From assembly GCF_024181725.1 (NCBI RefSeq), contig NZ_CP028908.1:2841501-2905500 (forward strand): a DNA stretch of 64,000 bases. Direction: 5' to 3'. The position numbers and the translations under genes were made by a program. This document shows positions 16,225 through 27,470 of this stretch, in pieces. Origin of the DNA: Bradyrhizobium sp. WD16 (GTDB lineage Bacteria > Pseudomonadota > Alphaproteobacteria > Rhizobiales > Xanthobacteraceae). The notes beneath the pieces are model-generated. The model saw only the letters and a program-made list of their open reading frames with translations, was not told where the DNA came from and searched no databases. How positions within the stretch are numbered: the stretch's first letter is position 1; each line of letters starts with the position of its first letter.

Positions 16225-16680
16225 TCAGGCGTGCATGGCCGCCGCCAGTTCGAGGGCGAATTCGCCGGTGAGGTCCCGCCCGATCAGTTGCTGCACAAGG
16301 TCGAAGGAATCGAAGTAGGCGCGGTGCTCGAAGATGCGCCCGCCGCTCAGGGTGAAAAATTCGCCGGCCGAGACCTGCACGACGCGGCCGTCGCGACGCT
16401 TGGCGAAAGTCAGATCGCAGATCGTTGCCACCCGCAGTCCATCGGCGGCGATGAAGCGCAAGACGTGGCGGCGCTGGGTGAAGCGCTGCTGCTGGATGCG
16501 AATGATTTCGCCGAGCCAGGCGCGGCCCTGCTTCAAGCCGAGATGCGGAAACAGATCCACGGGCGCATGCGTGAGCGAACTCACCCCCTCATGACAACAT
16601 GCCTCGGCACCGGCGATGTCGCCGGCGTAGAAGGCATCCAGAAACTTGATCACGCATTCGCGCGCTGACCGTGTCGACAT
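16225..16680 (-). CDS. NTF2-like / SnoaL-fold protein (paralogue)
   Basis: A 151-residue protein with the same plan as its downstream neighbour: CVIKFLDAFYAGDIAGAEAC, THAPVDLFPHLGLKQGRAWL, QVSAGEFFTLSGGRIFEHRA and YFDSFDLVQQLIGRDL. The shared DLFPHLG/DMFPFLG and FDLVQQ/FDLVEQ motifs indicate duplication. The two are separated by 227 bases, which read AT-richer than the surroundings. No catalytic assignment. Confidence 0.8.
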   Translation of the reverse strand: MSTRSARECVIKFLDAFYAGDIAGAEACCHEGVSSLTHAPVDLFPHLGLKQGRAWLGEIIRIQQQRFTQRRHVLRFIAADGLRVATICDLTFAKRRDGRVVQVSAGEFFTLSGGRIFEHRAYFDSFDLVQQLIGRDLTGEFALELAAAMHA

Positions 16681-16836
16681 CGACGAACCGAACCCTTGGT
16701 CTGAGATCCGGGCTCGACATCGGACAGATCGCTGCGACGATCAAGTTCAATACCAGTAAAATGTTACCGATCGTGCAGGATGACGGCGCCGCCAGCGAGA
16801 TTAACGTTATTGCCATGCCGACAATTGGACGCACAA

Positions 16837-19602
16837 TTAGCGCTTCTTGAATCTTCCGCGCTGGCCGGGTGCGCCGCCCGACGAACGCGGCGCGTTGCCT
16901 GGACGCCAGGGACGCGATTCCGGCCCGGGCCCCATCTCATCGAGGTCGGGCTTGCGCGCGCGTGATGACCGCGGCGGCAGATTGGCTGCGTCGCCATATT
17001 TGCGCGCGCCGCCATAGGCACCGGCCTTGCCGGCGACGACGCGCTGCTTGACGGTGGGATCGTCGACCACGGCGAGTTCGGTGGCGCGCAGGCGCTTCAC
17101 CTCGTCGCGCAGTCGCGCCGCCTCCTCGAAGTTGAGATCGGCGGCCGCTTCCCGCATGCGGGTTTCGAGGTCGGCGAGCACCGCCTCGAAATTGTGGCCG
17201 ATGCTGACGACGTCGTCGGCGAGGCCGGCTTCGCCGACGTCCACCAGCACGTGGTCGCGCTCGTAGACGCTGTTGAGGATATCGCCGATCGACTTCTTCA
17301 CGCTTTCGGGTGTGATGCCGTTGGCGACATTGTAGGCGATCTGCTTCTCGCGGCGGCGGTCGGTCTCGGCGATGGCGCGCTCCATCGAACCGGTCATCTG
17401 GTCGGCATAGAGGATCACCTTGCCGTCGACGTTGCGCGCGGCACGGCCGATCGTCTGGATCAGCGAGGTCTCGCTGCGCAGGAAGCCTTCCTTGTCGGCA
17501 TCGAGAATGGCGACCAGCGCGCATTCGGGAATGTCGAGGCCCTCACGCAGCAGATTGATGCCAACCAGCGCGTCGAATGCGCCGAGGCGCAGGTCGCGAA
17601 TGATCTCGATGCGCTCGATGGTATCGATGTCGGAATGCATGTAGCGCACCCGGATGCCCTGTTCGTGCAGGTATTCGGTGAGATCCTCCGCCATGCGCTT
17701 GGTCAGCACGGTGACGAGGCTGCGATAGCCCGCCACCGCGGTGGCACGGACCTCGCCCACCAGGTCGTCGACCTGGGTGCGTGCGGGGCGGATGTGGACG
17801 GGCGGATCGGTCAGGCCGGTTGGACGGATCACCTGCTCGACGAACACGCCGCCGCTCTCGTTCAGCTCCCAGCCGGAGGGCGTCGCCGACACCGCGACCG
17901 ACTGCGGCCGCATCGCGTCCCATTCCTCGAAACGCAGCGGGCGGTTGTCCATGCAGGACGGCAGACGGAAGCCGTATTCGGCGAGCGTCGCCTTGCGGCG
18001 GAAATCGCCGCGGAACATGGCGCCGATCTGCGGCACGGTGACGTGGCTCTCGTCCATGAAGACGAGGGCGTTGTCCGGCACGTATTCGAACAGCGTCGGC
18101 GGCGGCTCGCCCGGCCTGCGGCCGGTGAGATAGCGCGAATAATTCTCGATGCCGGCGCAGCTGCCGGTCGATTCCATCATCTCCAGATCGAAGGTCGTGC
18201 GCTGTTCGAGCCGCTGGGCCTCCAGCAGCCGGCCCTGGGCGTTGAGCTGGTCGAGCCGCAGCTTCAATTCGGCCTTGATGCCCTTGATGGCCTGGAGCAG
18301 CGTCGGCCGCGGCGTGACGTAGTGCGAGTTGGAATAGACCTTGATGAATTCCAGCTCGTCGCTCTTGTGGCCGGTGAGCGGATCGAACTCCTCGATGCTC
18401 TCGACGGTGTCGCCGAACAGGTTGACGCGCCAGGCGCGGTCTTCGTAGTGCGCCGGGAAGAGGTCGATGGTGTCGCCGCGGACGCGGAAGGTGCCGCGGC
18501 TGAAGTCGGCGCTGGTGCGCTTGTATTGCAGGGCGACGAGGTCGGCGATGATCTGCCGCTGGTCGATGCGATCCCCCCTCTTCAGCGCGAAGGTCATCGC
18601 CGTATAGGTCTCGACCGAGCCGATACCGTAGATGCAGGACACCGAGGCGACGATGATGACGTCGTCGCGCTCGAGCAGGGCGCGGGTTGCGGAGTGCCGC
18701 ATCCGGTCGATCTGCTCGTTGATCGACGAATCCTTCTCGATATAGGTGTCGGTGCGAGGAACGTAGGCTTCCGGCTGGTAATAGTCGTAATAGGAAACGA
18801 AGTACTCGACGGCGTTGTCGGGGAAGAAATTCCTGAACTCGCCGTAGAGCTGGGCGGCCAGCGTCTTGTTGGGCGCGAGGATGATCGCCGGGCGCTGCGT
18901 CGCCTCGATCACCTTGGCCATGGTGTAGGTCTTGCCCGAGCCGGTGACGCCGAGCAGGACCTGGGTGCGGTCGTTGCGCTCGATCCCTTCCACCAGATCC
19001 TTGATCGCCTGCGGCTGGTCGCCCCTGGGCACGAATGGCGACTTGATCTCGAAGCGGACGCCGCCTTCGGATTTTTCCGGGCGCGGCGGCCGGTGCGGTG
19101 TCCACACCTGCAGGCTGCCGTCGCCTCTGCGGAACTCCGGCCGGCCGTCGCGGATCAACGCTTCCAGTGCCTCGGCGGTGGCCTTGACGCCGAGTGCCTC
19201 CATCTTGTTGCGCGCCGGCCGCGCCAGCGTGTCGTCGTCCTCGACGTCGAGGCCGAGTTGGCGGGCGAGCTCCGGATCCATCACCGGCACCGTGGCGGTG
19301 GTGCCGTAATTGGCCTGGGGCGCTTCGCCGAAACCGTCGCCACCGGGCAGACCAGACGGCTGGCCCTGCGCGGCCTTGGTCGAGGCGCGGGCGCGATGCA
19401 CTGCCGCCTCGCTGTCGCGGCGGTCGCGCGACGTCTCCGGCGGCGGCTGCAGGCCGGTCTGCGAGCCGACGCCGCTTTCGCCGCGATTGATCGCGGGATT
19501 GAGCAATTCGGCCAGGGCCGGCGCGATCGGCTGCACGTCTGGACGATGCGCCTTGGACTTCGGCGTCCGCGGCGTCTTGTTCTTGTCGGAGGGGGCTGCC
19601 AT
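16837..19602 (-). CDS. uvrB: UvrABC excision nuclease subunit B, with long N-terminal extension
   Basis: UvrB verifies damage and loads UvrC in nucleotide excision repair. From ATG 19602 it is 921 residues, versus about 670 for E. coli. Walker [14 protein letters not shown], the beta-hairpin region [31 protein letters not shown] and QTIGRAARN are all present, as is the C-terminal UVR helix pair ([19 protein letters not shown]). The first ~150 residues are a Pro/Ala/Arg-rich, apparently disordered extension, and a basic tail (RGRFKKR) ends the protein. An upstream in-frame start at 19758 exists but looks non-coding. No strong ribosome site is visible at 19602. Confidence 0.95.
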   Translation of the reverse strand: MAAPSDKNKTPRTPKSKAHRPDVQPIAPALAELLNPAINRGESGVGSQTGLQPPPETSRDRRDSEAAVHRARASTKAAQGQPSGLPGGDGFGEAPQANYGTTATVPVMDPELARQLGLDVEDDDTLARPARNKMEALGVKATAEALEALIRDGRPEFRRGDGSLQVWTPHRPPRPEKSEGGVRFEIKSPFVPRGDQPQAIKDLVEGIERNDRTQVLLGVTGSGKTYTMAKVIEATQRPAIILAPNKTLAAQLYGEFRNFFPDNAVEYFVSYYDYYQPEAYVPRTDTYIEKDSSINEQIDRMRHSATRALLERDDVIIVASVSCIYGIGSVETYTAMTFALKRGDRIDQRQIIADLVALQYKRTSADFSRGTFRVRGDTIDLFPAHYEDRAWRVNLFGDTVESIEEFDPLTGHKSDELEFIKVYSNSHYVTPRPTLLQAIKGIKAELKLRLDQLNAQGRLLEAQRLEQRTTFDLEMMESTGSCAGIENYSRYLTGRRPGEPPPTLFEYVPDNALVFMDESHVTVPQIGAMFRGDFRRKATLAEYGFRLPSCMDNRPLRFEEWDAMRPQSVAVSATPSGWELNESGGVFVEQVIRPTGLTDPPVHIRPARTQVDDLVGEVRATAVAGYRSLVTVLTKRMAEDLTEYLHEQGIRVRYMHSDIDTIERIEIIRDLRLGAFDALVGINLLREGLDIPECALVAILDADKEGFLRSETSLIQTIGRAARNVDGKVILYADQMTGSMERAIAETDRRREKQIAYNVANGITPESVKKSIGDILNSVYERDHVLVDVGEAGLADDVVSIGHNFEAVLADLETRMREAAADLNFEEAARLRDEVKRLRATELAVVDDPTVKQRVVAGKAGAYGGARKYGDAANLPPRSSRARKPDLDEMGPGPESRPWRPGNAPRSSGGAPGQRGRFKKR

Positions 19603-19850
19603 GGCGCCAATATGGGTCCAATCGCCGGGCTTTGAAAGTCTGCCTGCGAAGGATGGGGACACCCGCCGAATGCGCAACCCGATGGAACTTGGCCCCGCTC
19701 GAAAGGCGCCAGGCGCCCGCTCATCGCGACGGGCGCGAACCGTCTCCTCGCCGCGCACTCCTGCGCAGCAGCTGCGGGATTGACTTCGCCGGCCGAATTG
19801 AGTGAAGTGCCGCCAGTTGCATGCAAACGCATGAAGTTTGCCGGAGGACC

Positions 19851-20567
19851 ATGCCGATGATCGACCTGCATTACTGGCCGACCCCGAACGGCCACAAGAT
19901 CACGATGTTTCTCGAGGAGACGGGCCTGCCCTACAAGATCATTCCGGTGAACATCGGCGCCGGCGACCAGTTCAAGCCGGAATTTCTGGCGATTGCGCCC
20001 AACAACCGCATGCCGGCGATCGTCGATCACGCGCCGGTGGACGGCGGCAAGCCGGTCGCGATCTTCGAATCGGGAGCGATCCTCACCTATCTTGCCGAGA
20101 AGACCGGCAAGTTCCTGTCGAGCGATCTGCGCGTCAAATACGACGTCCTGCAATGGCTGTTCTGGCAGGTCGGCGGTCTCGGCCCGATGGCGGGGCAGAA
20201 CCATCACTTCGGCACCTATGCGCCGGAGAAGCTGCCTTACGCCATCAATCGCTATGTCAACGAGACCAACCGTCTCTATGGCGTCATGAACAAGCGTCTC
20301 GCCGATCGCGAATTTCTTGCCGGCGATTATTCCATCGCCGACATGGCGAGCTATCCCTGGGTCGTACCGTGGAAGCGCCAGGGTCAGAACCTCGATGATT
20401 TTCCGCATCTCAAGCGCTGGTTCGAGACCATCCGGGCGCGTCCGGCCACGGAGCGCGCCTACGCGCTCACCGAAAAGATCAATCCGGATGCCGCGGCCGG
20501 CACCATCAGGACCGAGGAGCAGCGCAAGGTGCTGTTTGGTCAGACCGCTGCGGTCGTCAAGAACTGA
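19851..20567 (+). CDS. glutathione S-transferase, YfcG/YghU-like
   Basis: A 238-residue two-domain GST. N-terminal thioredoxin fold: [29 protein letters not shown] (cis-proline) and [15 protein letters not shown] (glutathione-binding Glu-Ser). C-terminal helices include the N-capping motif [12 protein letters not shown]. The WPTPNG active-site loop is that of nu-class enzymes (disulfide-bond reductases). ATG 19851 has GGAGG upstream. The second GST follows 11 bases later. Confidence 0.88.
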   Translation: MPMIDLHYWPTPNGHKITMFLEETGLPYKIIPVNIGAGDQFKPEFLAIAPNNRMPAIVDHAPVDGGKPVAIFESGAILTYLAEKTGKFLSSDLRVKYDVLQWLFWQVGGLGPMAGQNHHFGTYAPEKLPYAINRYVNETNRLYGVMNKRLADREFLAGDYSIADMASYPWVVPWKRQGQNLDDFPHLKRWFETIRARPATERAYALTEKINPDAAAGTIRTEEQRKVLFGQTAAVVKN

Positions 20568-20578
20568 AAAGGAATGAA

Positions 20579-21274
20579 ATGGGGCTGAAACTGTTTGAAC
20601 TGGTGGGCGCGGAGGCCGGTCGGCCGTTCAGCCCCTATTGCTGGCGCATCCGCCTCGCGCTCGCCCATAAGGGTCTGGAAGCCGACAGCATTCCCTGGCG
20701 GTTCACGGAGAAGGCGCTACTTGCGCCATACAACTCCGAGAAGGTGCCGGTGCTGCTCGATGGCGACAGGGCCGTGGCGGATTCCTGGGCGATCGCCAAC
20801 TATCTCGAGGATGCTTATCCAGATCGCCCGTCGCTGTTCGGGGGCGACGGCGGCCGCGCCATGGGCCGCATGATCAATGCCTGGGCCGATACCGTCACCG
20901 TCGGCGGCATCTTCCCGCTGATCGCCGTCGACATTGTCGGCCATCTCGCGCCGAACGATCAGGCTTATTTCCGCCAGACGCGCGAGGCCCGGCTGGGCAA
21001 GCCGCTGGAAGAGGCGATGGCGACGCGCGACAGCCGGGTGGAGGATTTCCGCAAGTCGCTGGATCCGCTGCGGCTGACTCTGCGTGCCCAGTCCTTCATC
21101 GGTGGCGCTGCGCCGAACTACGCCGACTATGCGGTGTTCGGCGGTTTTCAGTGGTCGCGCGTCGTCAGCCCGTTCAGGCTGCTCAAGGAAGACGATCCCG
21201 TCCATGCCTGGCGCCAGCGCCTGCTCGACGCCTTCGACGGCCTCGCCCGCAAGTGCGAAGGCTATCCGGTGTGA
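20579..21274 (+). CDS. glutathione S-transferase, LigE/beta-etherase-like
   Basis: A 231-residue GST. The N-terminus FSPYCWRIRLALAHKGLEAD followed by IPWRF and EKVPVLLDGD resembles LigE/LigP-type beta-aryl etherases, which cleave lignin-derived ether bonds with glutathione. DSWAIANYLEDAYPD provides the glutathione site. It is co-transcribed with the preceding GST, and pobA, a ring hydroxylase of lignin-derived 4-hydroxybenzoate, is convergent next door. The substrate assignment is inferred from similarity and context only. Confidence 0.82.
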   Translation: MGLKLFELVGAEAGRPFSPYCWRIRLALAHKGLEADSIPWRFTEKALLAPYNSEKVPVLLDGDRAVADSWAIANYLEDAYPDRPSLFGGDGGRAMGRMINAWADTVTVGGIFPLIAVDIVGHLAPNDQAYFRQTREARLGKPLEEAMATRDSRVEDFRKSLDPLRLTLRAQSFIGGAAPNYADYAVFGGFQWSRVVSPFRLLKEDDPVHAWRQRLLDAFDGLARKCEGYPV

Positions 21275-21279
21275 GCGGA

Positions 21280-21316
21280 CGTCAGCCGGCCCGCCGCGCG
21301 CCGCGGCCGGCTGACG
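21280..21316 (+). terminator. strong GC hairpin after the GST pair
   Basis: A 12-bp perfect stem (CGTCAGCCGGCC at 21280-21291 with its complement at 21305-21316) starting 5 bases after the GST stop. No T-run follows, so it may protect the mRNA 3' end rather than terminate by itself. Confidence 0.5.
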
Positions 21317-21566
21317 CCGCGGCGAATATGGCTCCCGGCCGCCTGACGATCTTCGCGTAGCGCTCGGTCTGGTTTTGGCGATAGGTCGTGCCATTCGCCA
21401 CGACTGCCGATCAGTTGGGCTCGACCCACAGAGGTGTAGCAGGGCTGATCCATGGCGCTGGGACATGCCGCCCGACACCGAATTGGGCGTGGACGATTCC
21501 GGCCTTGTCGGGACCCGGCGCATCGCCGTCGGGCCCCGCCTTCGGGCAGGCTGGTTCAGATCGAAA

Positions 21567-22772
<1,206 letters not shown>

Positions 22773-22806
22773 TCATCGGCGCGCCGAATAGGATGGATAA
22801 TTCCGA

Positions 22807-23046
22807 CTATGACTTGGACAAATCAGACGTCTTGGATCGATCGTCGGCTGTTCGCCTCGCCGCGTCGGCCACCGCCCTCAGGCAGGCCGGGCAGAGGCAG
22901 TCCTCGTCATTCGTCGGCAGCGGCAGGCGTGCGCTGATATCGTTGCACCAGCAGCCGCCCGACAGGTTGCAGCCGAACACGGTGCCACACCGCGGACAGG
23001 CCGTCCGGCGCTCGCCCGCTGCGTTCCGCCCTGACGAAATTGTCAT
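22807..23046 (-). CDS. cysteine-rich CWC family protein
   Basis: A 79-residue protein from ATG 23046. The core RTACPRCGTVFGCNLSGGCW followed by CNDISARLPLP and DCLCPACLRAV has seven cysteines in CPxCG, C, CWC and CxCxxC arrangements, the pattern of the Cys-rich CWC family, probably zinc-binding. Function is unknown. It is upstream of pobA on the same strand with a 67-base gap, so co-transcription is possible. Confidence 0.78.
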   Translation of the reverse strand: MTISSGRNAAGERRTACPRCGTVFGCNLSGGCWCNDISARLPLPTNDEDCLCPACLRAVADAARRTADDRSKTSDLSKS

Positions 23047-23162
23047 GACCGCCACCGCATTTTCGACCAATCCTTCATGTCGGGTTCATCACGCGCTTCT
23101 CTATAGTCCGTCCGGTCACGAGGGCGACGGCCCCAACTAACCGGTGGAATGGGACGAGATCA

Positions 23163-24638
23163 ATGGCCCGCGATCCGCAACTGGCCCTGGTGGCGCTGAA
23201 CAGGTTCGGATTTGGTGCACGGGGCGGCGCCTCGGGCGACTACGTTGCTGCTGCTTCCGACCCGCGCGGCTTTGTCAAAGCCGAGATCGGCAAGCCGGGC
23301 GCGGCGCTGCTCGAAGTCCCGGGGCTGTTGCCGACCCCGGTCCTGGCGCGCCAGCTGTTCGACTATCAGGAGGAGGTCCGGAAGGAGCGCGAGGCCAATG
23401 CCAAGCTCGCGGCCCTTGCTCTGGCCTCCGGCTCCTCCGCAGCGGCCGTCGCCGGCAACGAAACCTCCGCCCCGTCCGTCAGCCAGTCTCCGCCGCCGCC
23501 CCGTCCGCTGCCGCCGAAACCGCTCGACGTCGTGCAGCGGACCTATCGCGCCGAGGCGCTCGCCCGCATCCAGCGAGCCAGTCTTGCCGAGGTCGGCATC
23601 GTCGAGCGCCTTGTGGCGTTCTGGTCCAATCATTTCTGCATTTCGATCACCAAGGGGCAGCCTGCTCACATCTGGGCGGGCTCGTTCGAGCGCGAGGCCA
23701 TCCGCCCCCACGTGCTCGGCCGCTTCGCCGATATGCTCGAGGCGGTGGAGCAGCATCCGGCCATGCTGTTCTTCCTCGACAACCAGCAGTCGGTCGGCCC
23801 CGACTCCCGGGCCGGCCAGAACCGCAAGCGCGGCCTCAACGAGAATCTCGCCCGCGAGATCATGGAACTGCATACGCTCGGGGTCGGCAGCGGCTACAGC
23901 CAGGAGGACGTCACCACCCTCGCGCGCATCATCACCGGATGGACCTTCGCTGGTCGCGACGGCAAGCTGGGCGAGCCGGGCAGCTTCGCGTTCAACGCCA
24001 ATGCTCACCAGCCGGGGCCGCAGACGCTGCTGCGCCGGACCTATGCCGACACCGGCGTGACCCAGGGCGAAGCGGCGCTCGCCGATATCGCCCGCCATCC
24101 GGCCACCGCGAAATTCATCGCCACGAAATTCGTCCGCCATTTCATCGCCGATGATCCGCCGCAGGCGCTGGTCGGAACCCTGGCGCAGGTGTTCGCGACC
24201 ACAGATGGCGACCTGCATGCGATGACGTTGGCATTGCTCGATTCCGACGAGGCGTGGCAGGCGCCGCTCACCAAGCTGCGCAGCCCTTATGAATTCCTGG
24301 TTGCGTCCGGACGGCTGCTGTCGCGCATCCCGGAAGAGCCGGGCCGCTATCTCGGCCCGCTCAACATGCTCGGCGAACCGCTCTGGGGACCACCGGGGCC
24401 CAATGGTTTCGCCGACACCGTCGCGGCCTGGGGTTCGCCCGAGGGGCTGAAGCTGAGGCTCGATGTCTCGGCGCAGATCGCCTCGCGTATCGCCGACACC
24501 GTCGATGCCCGCGACCTGCTCGAGATCGTTGCCGGATCCGCCGCGTCAAGCGACACGCGGCAGACGGTCGGCCGCGCCGAATCGCGCCAGCAGGCGCTGG
24601 CGCTGTTGTTGATGTCGCCGGAATTCCAGAGGAGGTGA
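23163..24638 (+). CDS. DUF1800 domain-containing protein
   Basis: A 491-residue protein. The DUF1800 signature is visible: ALNRFGFGARGG at the start, LVAFWSNHFCIS, NQQSVGPDSRAGQNRKRGLN-type loop followed by ENLAREIMELHTLGVGSGYS and EDVTTLARIITGW, and later ATAKFIATKFVRHFIADDPP. No signal peptide is visible, although partners are exported. It is 3 bases from the DUF1501 gene; DUF1800/DUF1501 pairs are widely co-encoded, with unknown function. Start ATG 23163 has GGGACGAG upstream. Confidence 0.9.
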   Translation: MARDPQLALVALNRFGFGARGGASGDYVAAASDPRGFVKAEIGKPGAALLEVPGLLPTPVLARQLFDYQEEVRKEREANAKLAALALASGSSAAAVAGNETSAPSVSQSPPPPRPLPPKPLDVVQRTYRAEALARIQRASLAEVGIVERLVAFWSNHFCISITKGQPAHIWAGSFEREAIRPHVLGRFADMLEAVEQHPAMLFFLDNQQSVGPDSRAGQNRKRGLNENLAREIMELHTLGVGSGYSQEDVTTLARIITGWTFAGRDGKLGEPGSFAFNANAHQPGPQTLLRRTYADTGVTQGEAALADIARHPATAKFIATKFVRHFIADDPPQALVGTLAQVFATTDGDLHAMTLALLDSDEAWQAPLTKLRSPYEFLVASGRLLSRIPEEPGRYLGPLNMLGEPLWGPPGPNGFADTVAAWGSPEGLKLRLDVSAQIASRIADTVDARDLLEIVAGSAASSDTRQTVGRAESRQQALALLLMSPEFQRR

Positions 24639-24641
24639 GCC

Positions 24642-25907
24642 ATGTCGCCGTTCGGGATCGAGCCGTTCGGGCCGAAACAGGCCGGGAGCACCGAGGACGA
24701 AGCCAGCCGCGGCTTCCGCACGACGCGGCGATCGCTGCTGCTCGGCGGCGTCAGCTTCGCGGCCTGGGCGTACCTGCCGAAATTCGCCCGCGCCGCCGGC
24801 GCGCGCGATCCGCGCCTCGTCGTCATCATCCTGCGCGGCGCGCTCGACGGTCTTGCCACCGTGGCGCCGCTCGGCGATCCTGATTATGCCGCCCTCCACG
24901 GCGCCATTGCCCTGAGCCGCGACGGCTCGCACGCAGCGCTGCCGCTCGATTCCTTCTTCGCCCTGCATCCGGCGATGCCGGAATTCGCCCGCATGTATCG
25001 CGACGGCAAGGCGGCGGTGGTGCATGCGGTCGCGACCTCCTATCGCGAGCGCTCGCATTTCGACGGCCAGGACGTCCTCGAAAGCGGCTTTCCGGGGCCC
25101 GGCCGGGTGCAGTCCGGCTGGCTCAATCGCGTCGTCGCGGCGCTGCCACGGGGCGCTCCGGTCGCGAGCGCGCTCGCCATCGGGCCGGTGGCGCCGCTGG
25201 TGCTGCGCGGCGCCGCGCCCACGGTGGGCTGGGCGCCCGCGGCCATGCCGCAGGCCGACGACGACACCATCATGCGCCTGCTCGATCTCTACAAGCACCG
25301 CGACCCGGCGCTGGCGGCGGCCTTCGCCCAGGGCGTGCAGATCGACAGGATCGCCAAGCGTGACGAAGATGCCATGAGGCCCAAGCCCGGGATCGATGCG
25401 ATGCGGGTTGCCGCGCGCGGCGCTGCCCGCCTGATGGCAGCCGACGATGGCCCGAGGATCGGAGCGCTGGCCTTCGATGGCTGGGACACCCATGCCAACG
25501 AAGGCGGTCCGGTGGGACGGCTGGCACAACTGCTCGGCGGGCTGGACGGCGCGCTGGCCGATTTCGAGAGCGGCCTCGGCGGGCATTGGAACGATACGGT
25601 CGTGGTCGTCGCCACCGAATTCGGCCGCACGGCGCGCATCAACGGCACCGAAGGTACCGATCACGGCACCGGCACCATCGCACTGCTTGCCGGCGGCGCG
25701 GTGAAGGGCGGGCGTGTCATCGCCGATTGGCCGGGCCTTGCTGCGGCCAGCCTCTACGAGGGGCGCGATCTCAAGCCGACCACTGACCTGCGCGGCATCG
25801 TCAAGGGCGTGCTGCAGGACCATCTCGGCCTGAGCGAGCGGGTGCTGGCGAGTGCGGTCTTCCCCGAGAGCGAGGCCGTCCGGCCGGTTCGCGGCCTGAT
25901 CGCCTGA
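24642..25907 (+). CDS. DUF1501 domain-containing protein, Tat-exported
   Basis: A 421-residue member of the sulfatase-like alkaline-phosphatase superfamily branch DUF1501. The twin-arginine signal reads TTRRSLLLGGVSFAAWAYLP with cleavage near ARAAG. Domain marks include RLVVIILRGALDGLATVAPL, SHFDGQDVLESG, AFDGWDTHAN and VVVATEFGRTARINGTEGTD followed by HGTG. The stop codon lies within an 8-base tandem repeat (25895-25934). It is the second gene of the DUF1800/DUF1501 operon. Confidence 0.9.
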   Translation: MSPFGIEPFGPKQAGSTEDEASRGFRTTRRSLLLGGVSFAAWAYLPKFARAAGARDPRLVVIILRGALDGLATVAPLGDPDYAALHGAIALSRDGSHAALPLDSFFALHPAMPEFARMYRDGKAAVVHAVATSYRERSHFDGQDVLESGFPGPGRVQSGWLNRVVAALPRGAPVASALAIGPVAPLVLRGAAPTVGWAPAAMPQADDDTIMRLLDLYKHRDPALAAAFAQGVQIDRIAKRDEDAMRPKPGIDAMRVAARGAARLMAADDGPRIGALAFDGWDTHANEGGPVGRLAQLLGGLDGALADFESGLGGHWNDTVVVVATEFGRTARINGTEGTDHGTGTIALLAGGAVKGGRVIADWPGLAAASLYEGRDLKPTTDLRGIVKGVLQDHLGLSERVLASAVFPESEAVRPVRGLIA

Positions 25908-25934
25908 TCGCCTGATCGCCTGATCGCCTGAGCG
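25895..25934 (+). repeat. octanucleotide tandem repeat over a stop codon
   Basis: Five copies of CCTGATCG (the last is CCTGAGCG). The DUF1501 TGA (25905-25907) is inside the second copy. Because each unit also carries TGA, copy-number change would shorten or slightly alter only the last codons. Confidence 0.8.
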
Positions 25935-25990
25935 GCGACAGCGGCGTGCATCATCGACGTTGCTGCGGTGGAACGGAGTCCTCCGCCGAG

Positions 25991-26063
25991 CTAGTGTCCC
26001 GTTTTCAGCGTTCGTATTCCTTTGCAGCAGGCGCTTCTACGAACGTTGGAAACAGGACACTAG
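25991..26063 (+). repeat. palindromic module B (cluster 3)
   Basis: A 73-base copy of module B with CTAG at both ends. It has diverged in the left inner arm (TTTTCAGCGTTCGTAT), so pairing with the right arm is imperfect. Its right CTAG is shared with module D. Confidence 0.88.
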
Positions 26064-26134
26064 TGTCCTGTCTCCGAATTACCGCTTCGTTTGCCTCACC
26101 CTCGCACGGTAATTCGGAGACATCGGGACACTAG
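26060..26134 (-). repeat. palindromic module D (cluster 3), inverted
   Basis: A 75-base copy in the opposite orientation to the 13371 copy: the loop reads CTTCGTTTGCCTCACCCTCG on the + strand. The arms pair perfectly. It is joined to module A by the same linker seen at 13195-13207, here as its reverse complement. Confidence 0.9.
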
Positions 26135-26147
26135 CAAAATCAAAGTG

Positions 26148-26226
26148 CTAGTGTGGCTTATGTCTCGCAATTGCCTACGAGAGGCTTGCCGCAAAGGCGG
26201 TAGGCAATTGCGAGACGCCACACTAG
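26148..26226 (-). repeat. palindromic module A (cluster 3), inverted
   Basis: A 79-base copy, reverse orientation (the unpaired TTAT is on the left). It lies between the convergent DUF1501 and acyltransferase genes, 47 bases from the latter's stop. Confidence 0.9.
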
Positions 26227-26272
26227 CTCACCGCCTCGACGGCGGGCAGTGGTTTCGCCGTGTTGAGGGCCG

Positions 26273-27112
26273 TCAGGTCGCCAGCGCCGGCTCGGAAGAC
26301 GGGGCGGGCTGCGGCGCGGGAGGAGCGAGGCCGGGGCGGCGCCGCGCCGCTGCGGTCATGCGCCGAACCTCGGTCTCGGCGGCACGGGCGATCGCCTTGC
26401 GATCGGCAGAGACATCATAGGCGACGGCTTCGCCCCAGCTCACGGTGACATCGACAGCACCGCTGCGCAGCACACCGAGCATGTGGGGGATCAGTTCGAG
26501 ATCGCCATACCAGGCGAGGCGATCGCGCAGGGCGCGGCCCGTCGGCACGCCGCCGATCCCGGTATAGGCGATGGAGAGCGGCTGCACCGTGACGCTGTCG
26601 TGATGGGCGGAATTGCCGAGGGTGTGATGGACCGCGCCGACCAGCGCCGAGCGGAACGGCAGCACGCGGTTGCCGTCGCTGGAGGTGCCCTCGGCGAACA
26701 GCACCACCGCGTCGCCGCCGCTCAGTCTGTTCGCCATGGCGGCGGCGGCCTCGCCGGTCTTGTGCCGCCGCTCGCGCTCGATGAACACCGTGCGCTGCAG
26801 CTTGGCCAGCCAGCCGAACACCGGCCACGACGCCACTTCGTGCTTGGCGACGAAGACGGCCGGGGTCGTCGCCGTGATAACGATGATGTCGAGCCACGAG
26901 ACATGATTGGAGAGGATCAGCAGCGGTCCGTTGGCGGACCGGCGGCCGATCTGGTTGATGCGGATGCCGAGCAGGGCACAGACGCCGCGATGGAAGATCT
27001 GCGGCACAAGGCGTTGCAGCGGTGAGCGAAACAGCAGCCCCGCGAGTTGGAACGGTAGCAGCGCCAGGGTCAGCAGCACCAGGGTGATGAACTGGAAGGG
27101 CAGGCGGATCAT
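26273..27112 (-). CDS. lysophospholipid acyltransferase family protein (PlsC-like)
   Basis: A 279-residue membrane-associated 1-acylglycerol-3-phosphate acyltransferase-type enzyme. The catalytic HX4D motif is NHVSWLDI and the acceptor motif is LFAEGTSSDGNRVLPF. A hydrophobic N-terminus (FQFITLVLLTLALLPFQLAG) anchors it. ATG 27112 is chosen because the protein start MIRLPFQF fits the family; the open frame continues to 27409 without family character. The C-terminal 30 residues are Pro/Ala-rich. Substrate could be lysophosphatidate or an ornithine lipid precursor. Confidence 0.87.
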   Translation of the reverse strand: MIRLPFQFITLVLLTLALLPFQLAGLLFRSPLQRLVPQIFHRGVCALLGIRINQIGRRSANGPLLILSNHVSWLDIIVITATTPAVFVAKHEVASWPVFGWLAKLQRTVFIERERRHKTGEAAAAMANRLSGGDAVVLFAEGTSSDGNRVLPFRSALVGAVHHTLGNSAHHDSVTVQPLSIAYTGIGGVPTGRALRDRLAWYGDLELIPHMLGVLRSGAVDVTVSWGEAVAYDVSADRKAIARAAETEVRRMTAAARRRPGLAPPAPQPAPSSEPALAT

Positions 27113-27470
27113 GGCTTCATTGGCGCGAGGCGGATGAGGTTCCGTGACGATGTAGCGCAGAACGGGCGGCGCTGGATACCCACTGCGACAGACGCGAAAC
27201 TGCAACAGACCGAGAAAAAGGGCGGTCCTGCCGGGATGCGGAGCCGGCAAGGACCGCCGATGGCAGATCCGGCGAAAGCGAAAGCCGGTGGCGGGACGCG
27301 GAGCTGCCCCCACCCGGCGGCGCAGAGCCCGTCGGGGACATGGTCTTCGACGCGCTGAAACGCTACCTGAGGCTTGTTTCGGGTTAATGACATCGGGGGC
27401 CGCATCCACAGCTTGCCCGGTCCTGCCGCGCCGTTTCTCAGAAGCCCGGTTTGCTGACGCCGGCTGTGGC
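27113..27470. other. intergenic region, no supported gene
   Basis: A 358-base stretch between the acyltransferase start and a small minus-strand ORF. Open frames here are shadows without ribosome sites. No repeats of the CTAG family seen. Confidence 0.4.

Noticed and set aside
17194-19635. An 813-residue + strand frame antisense to uvrB
   Set aside because: Composition is that of a codon-reversed shadow, and the opposite strand has a complete UvrB.
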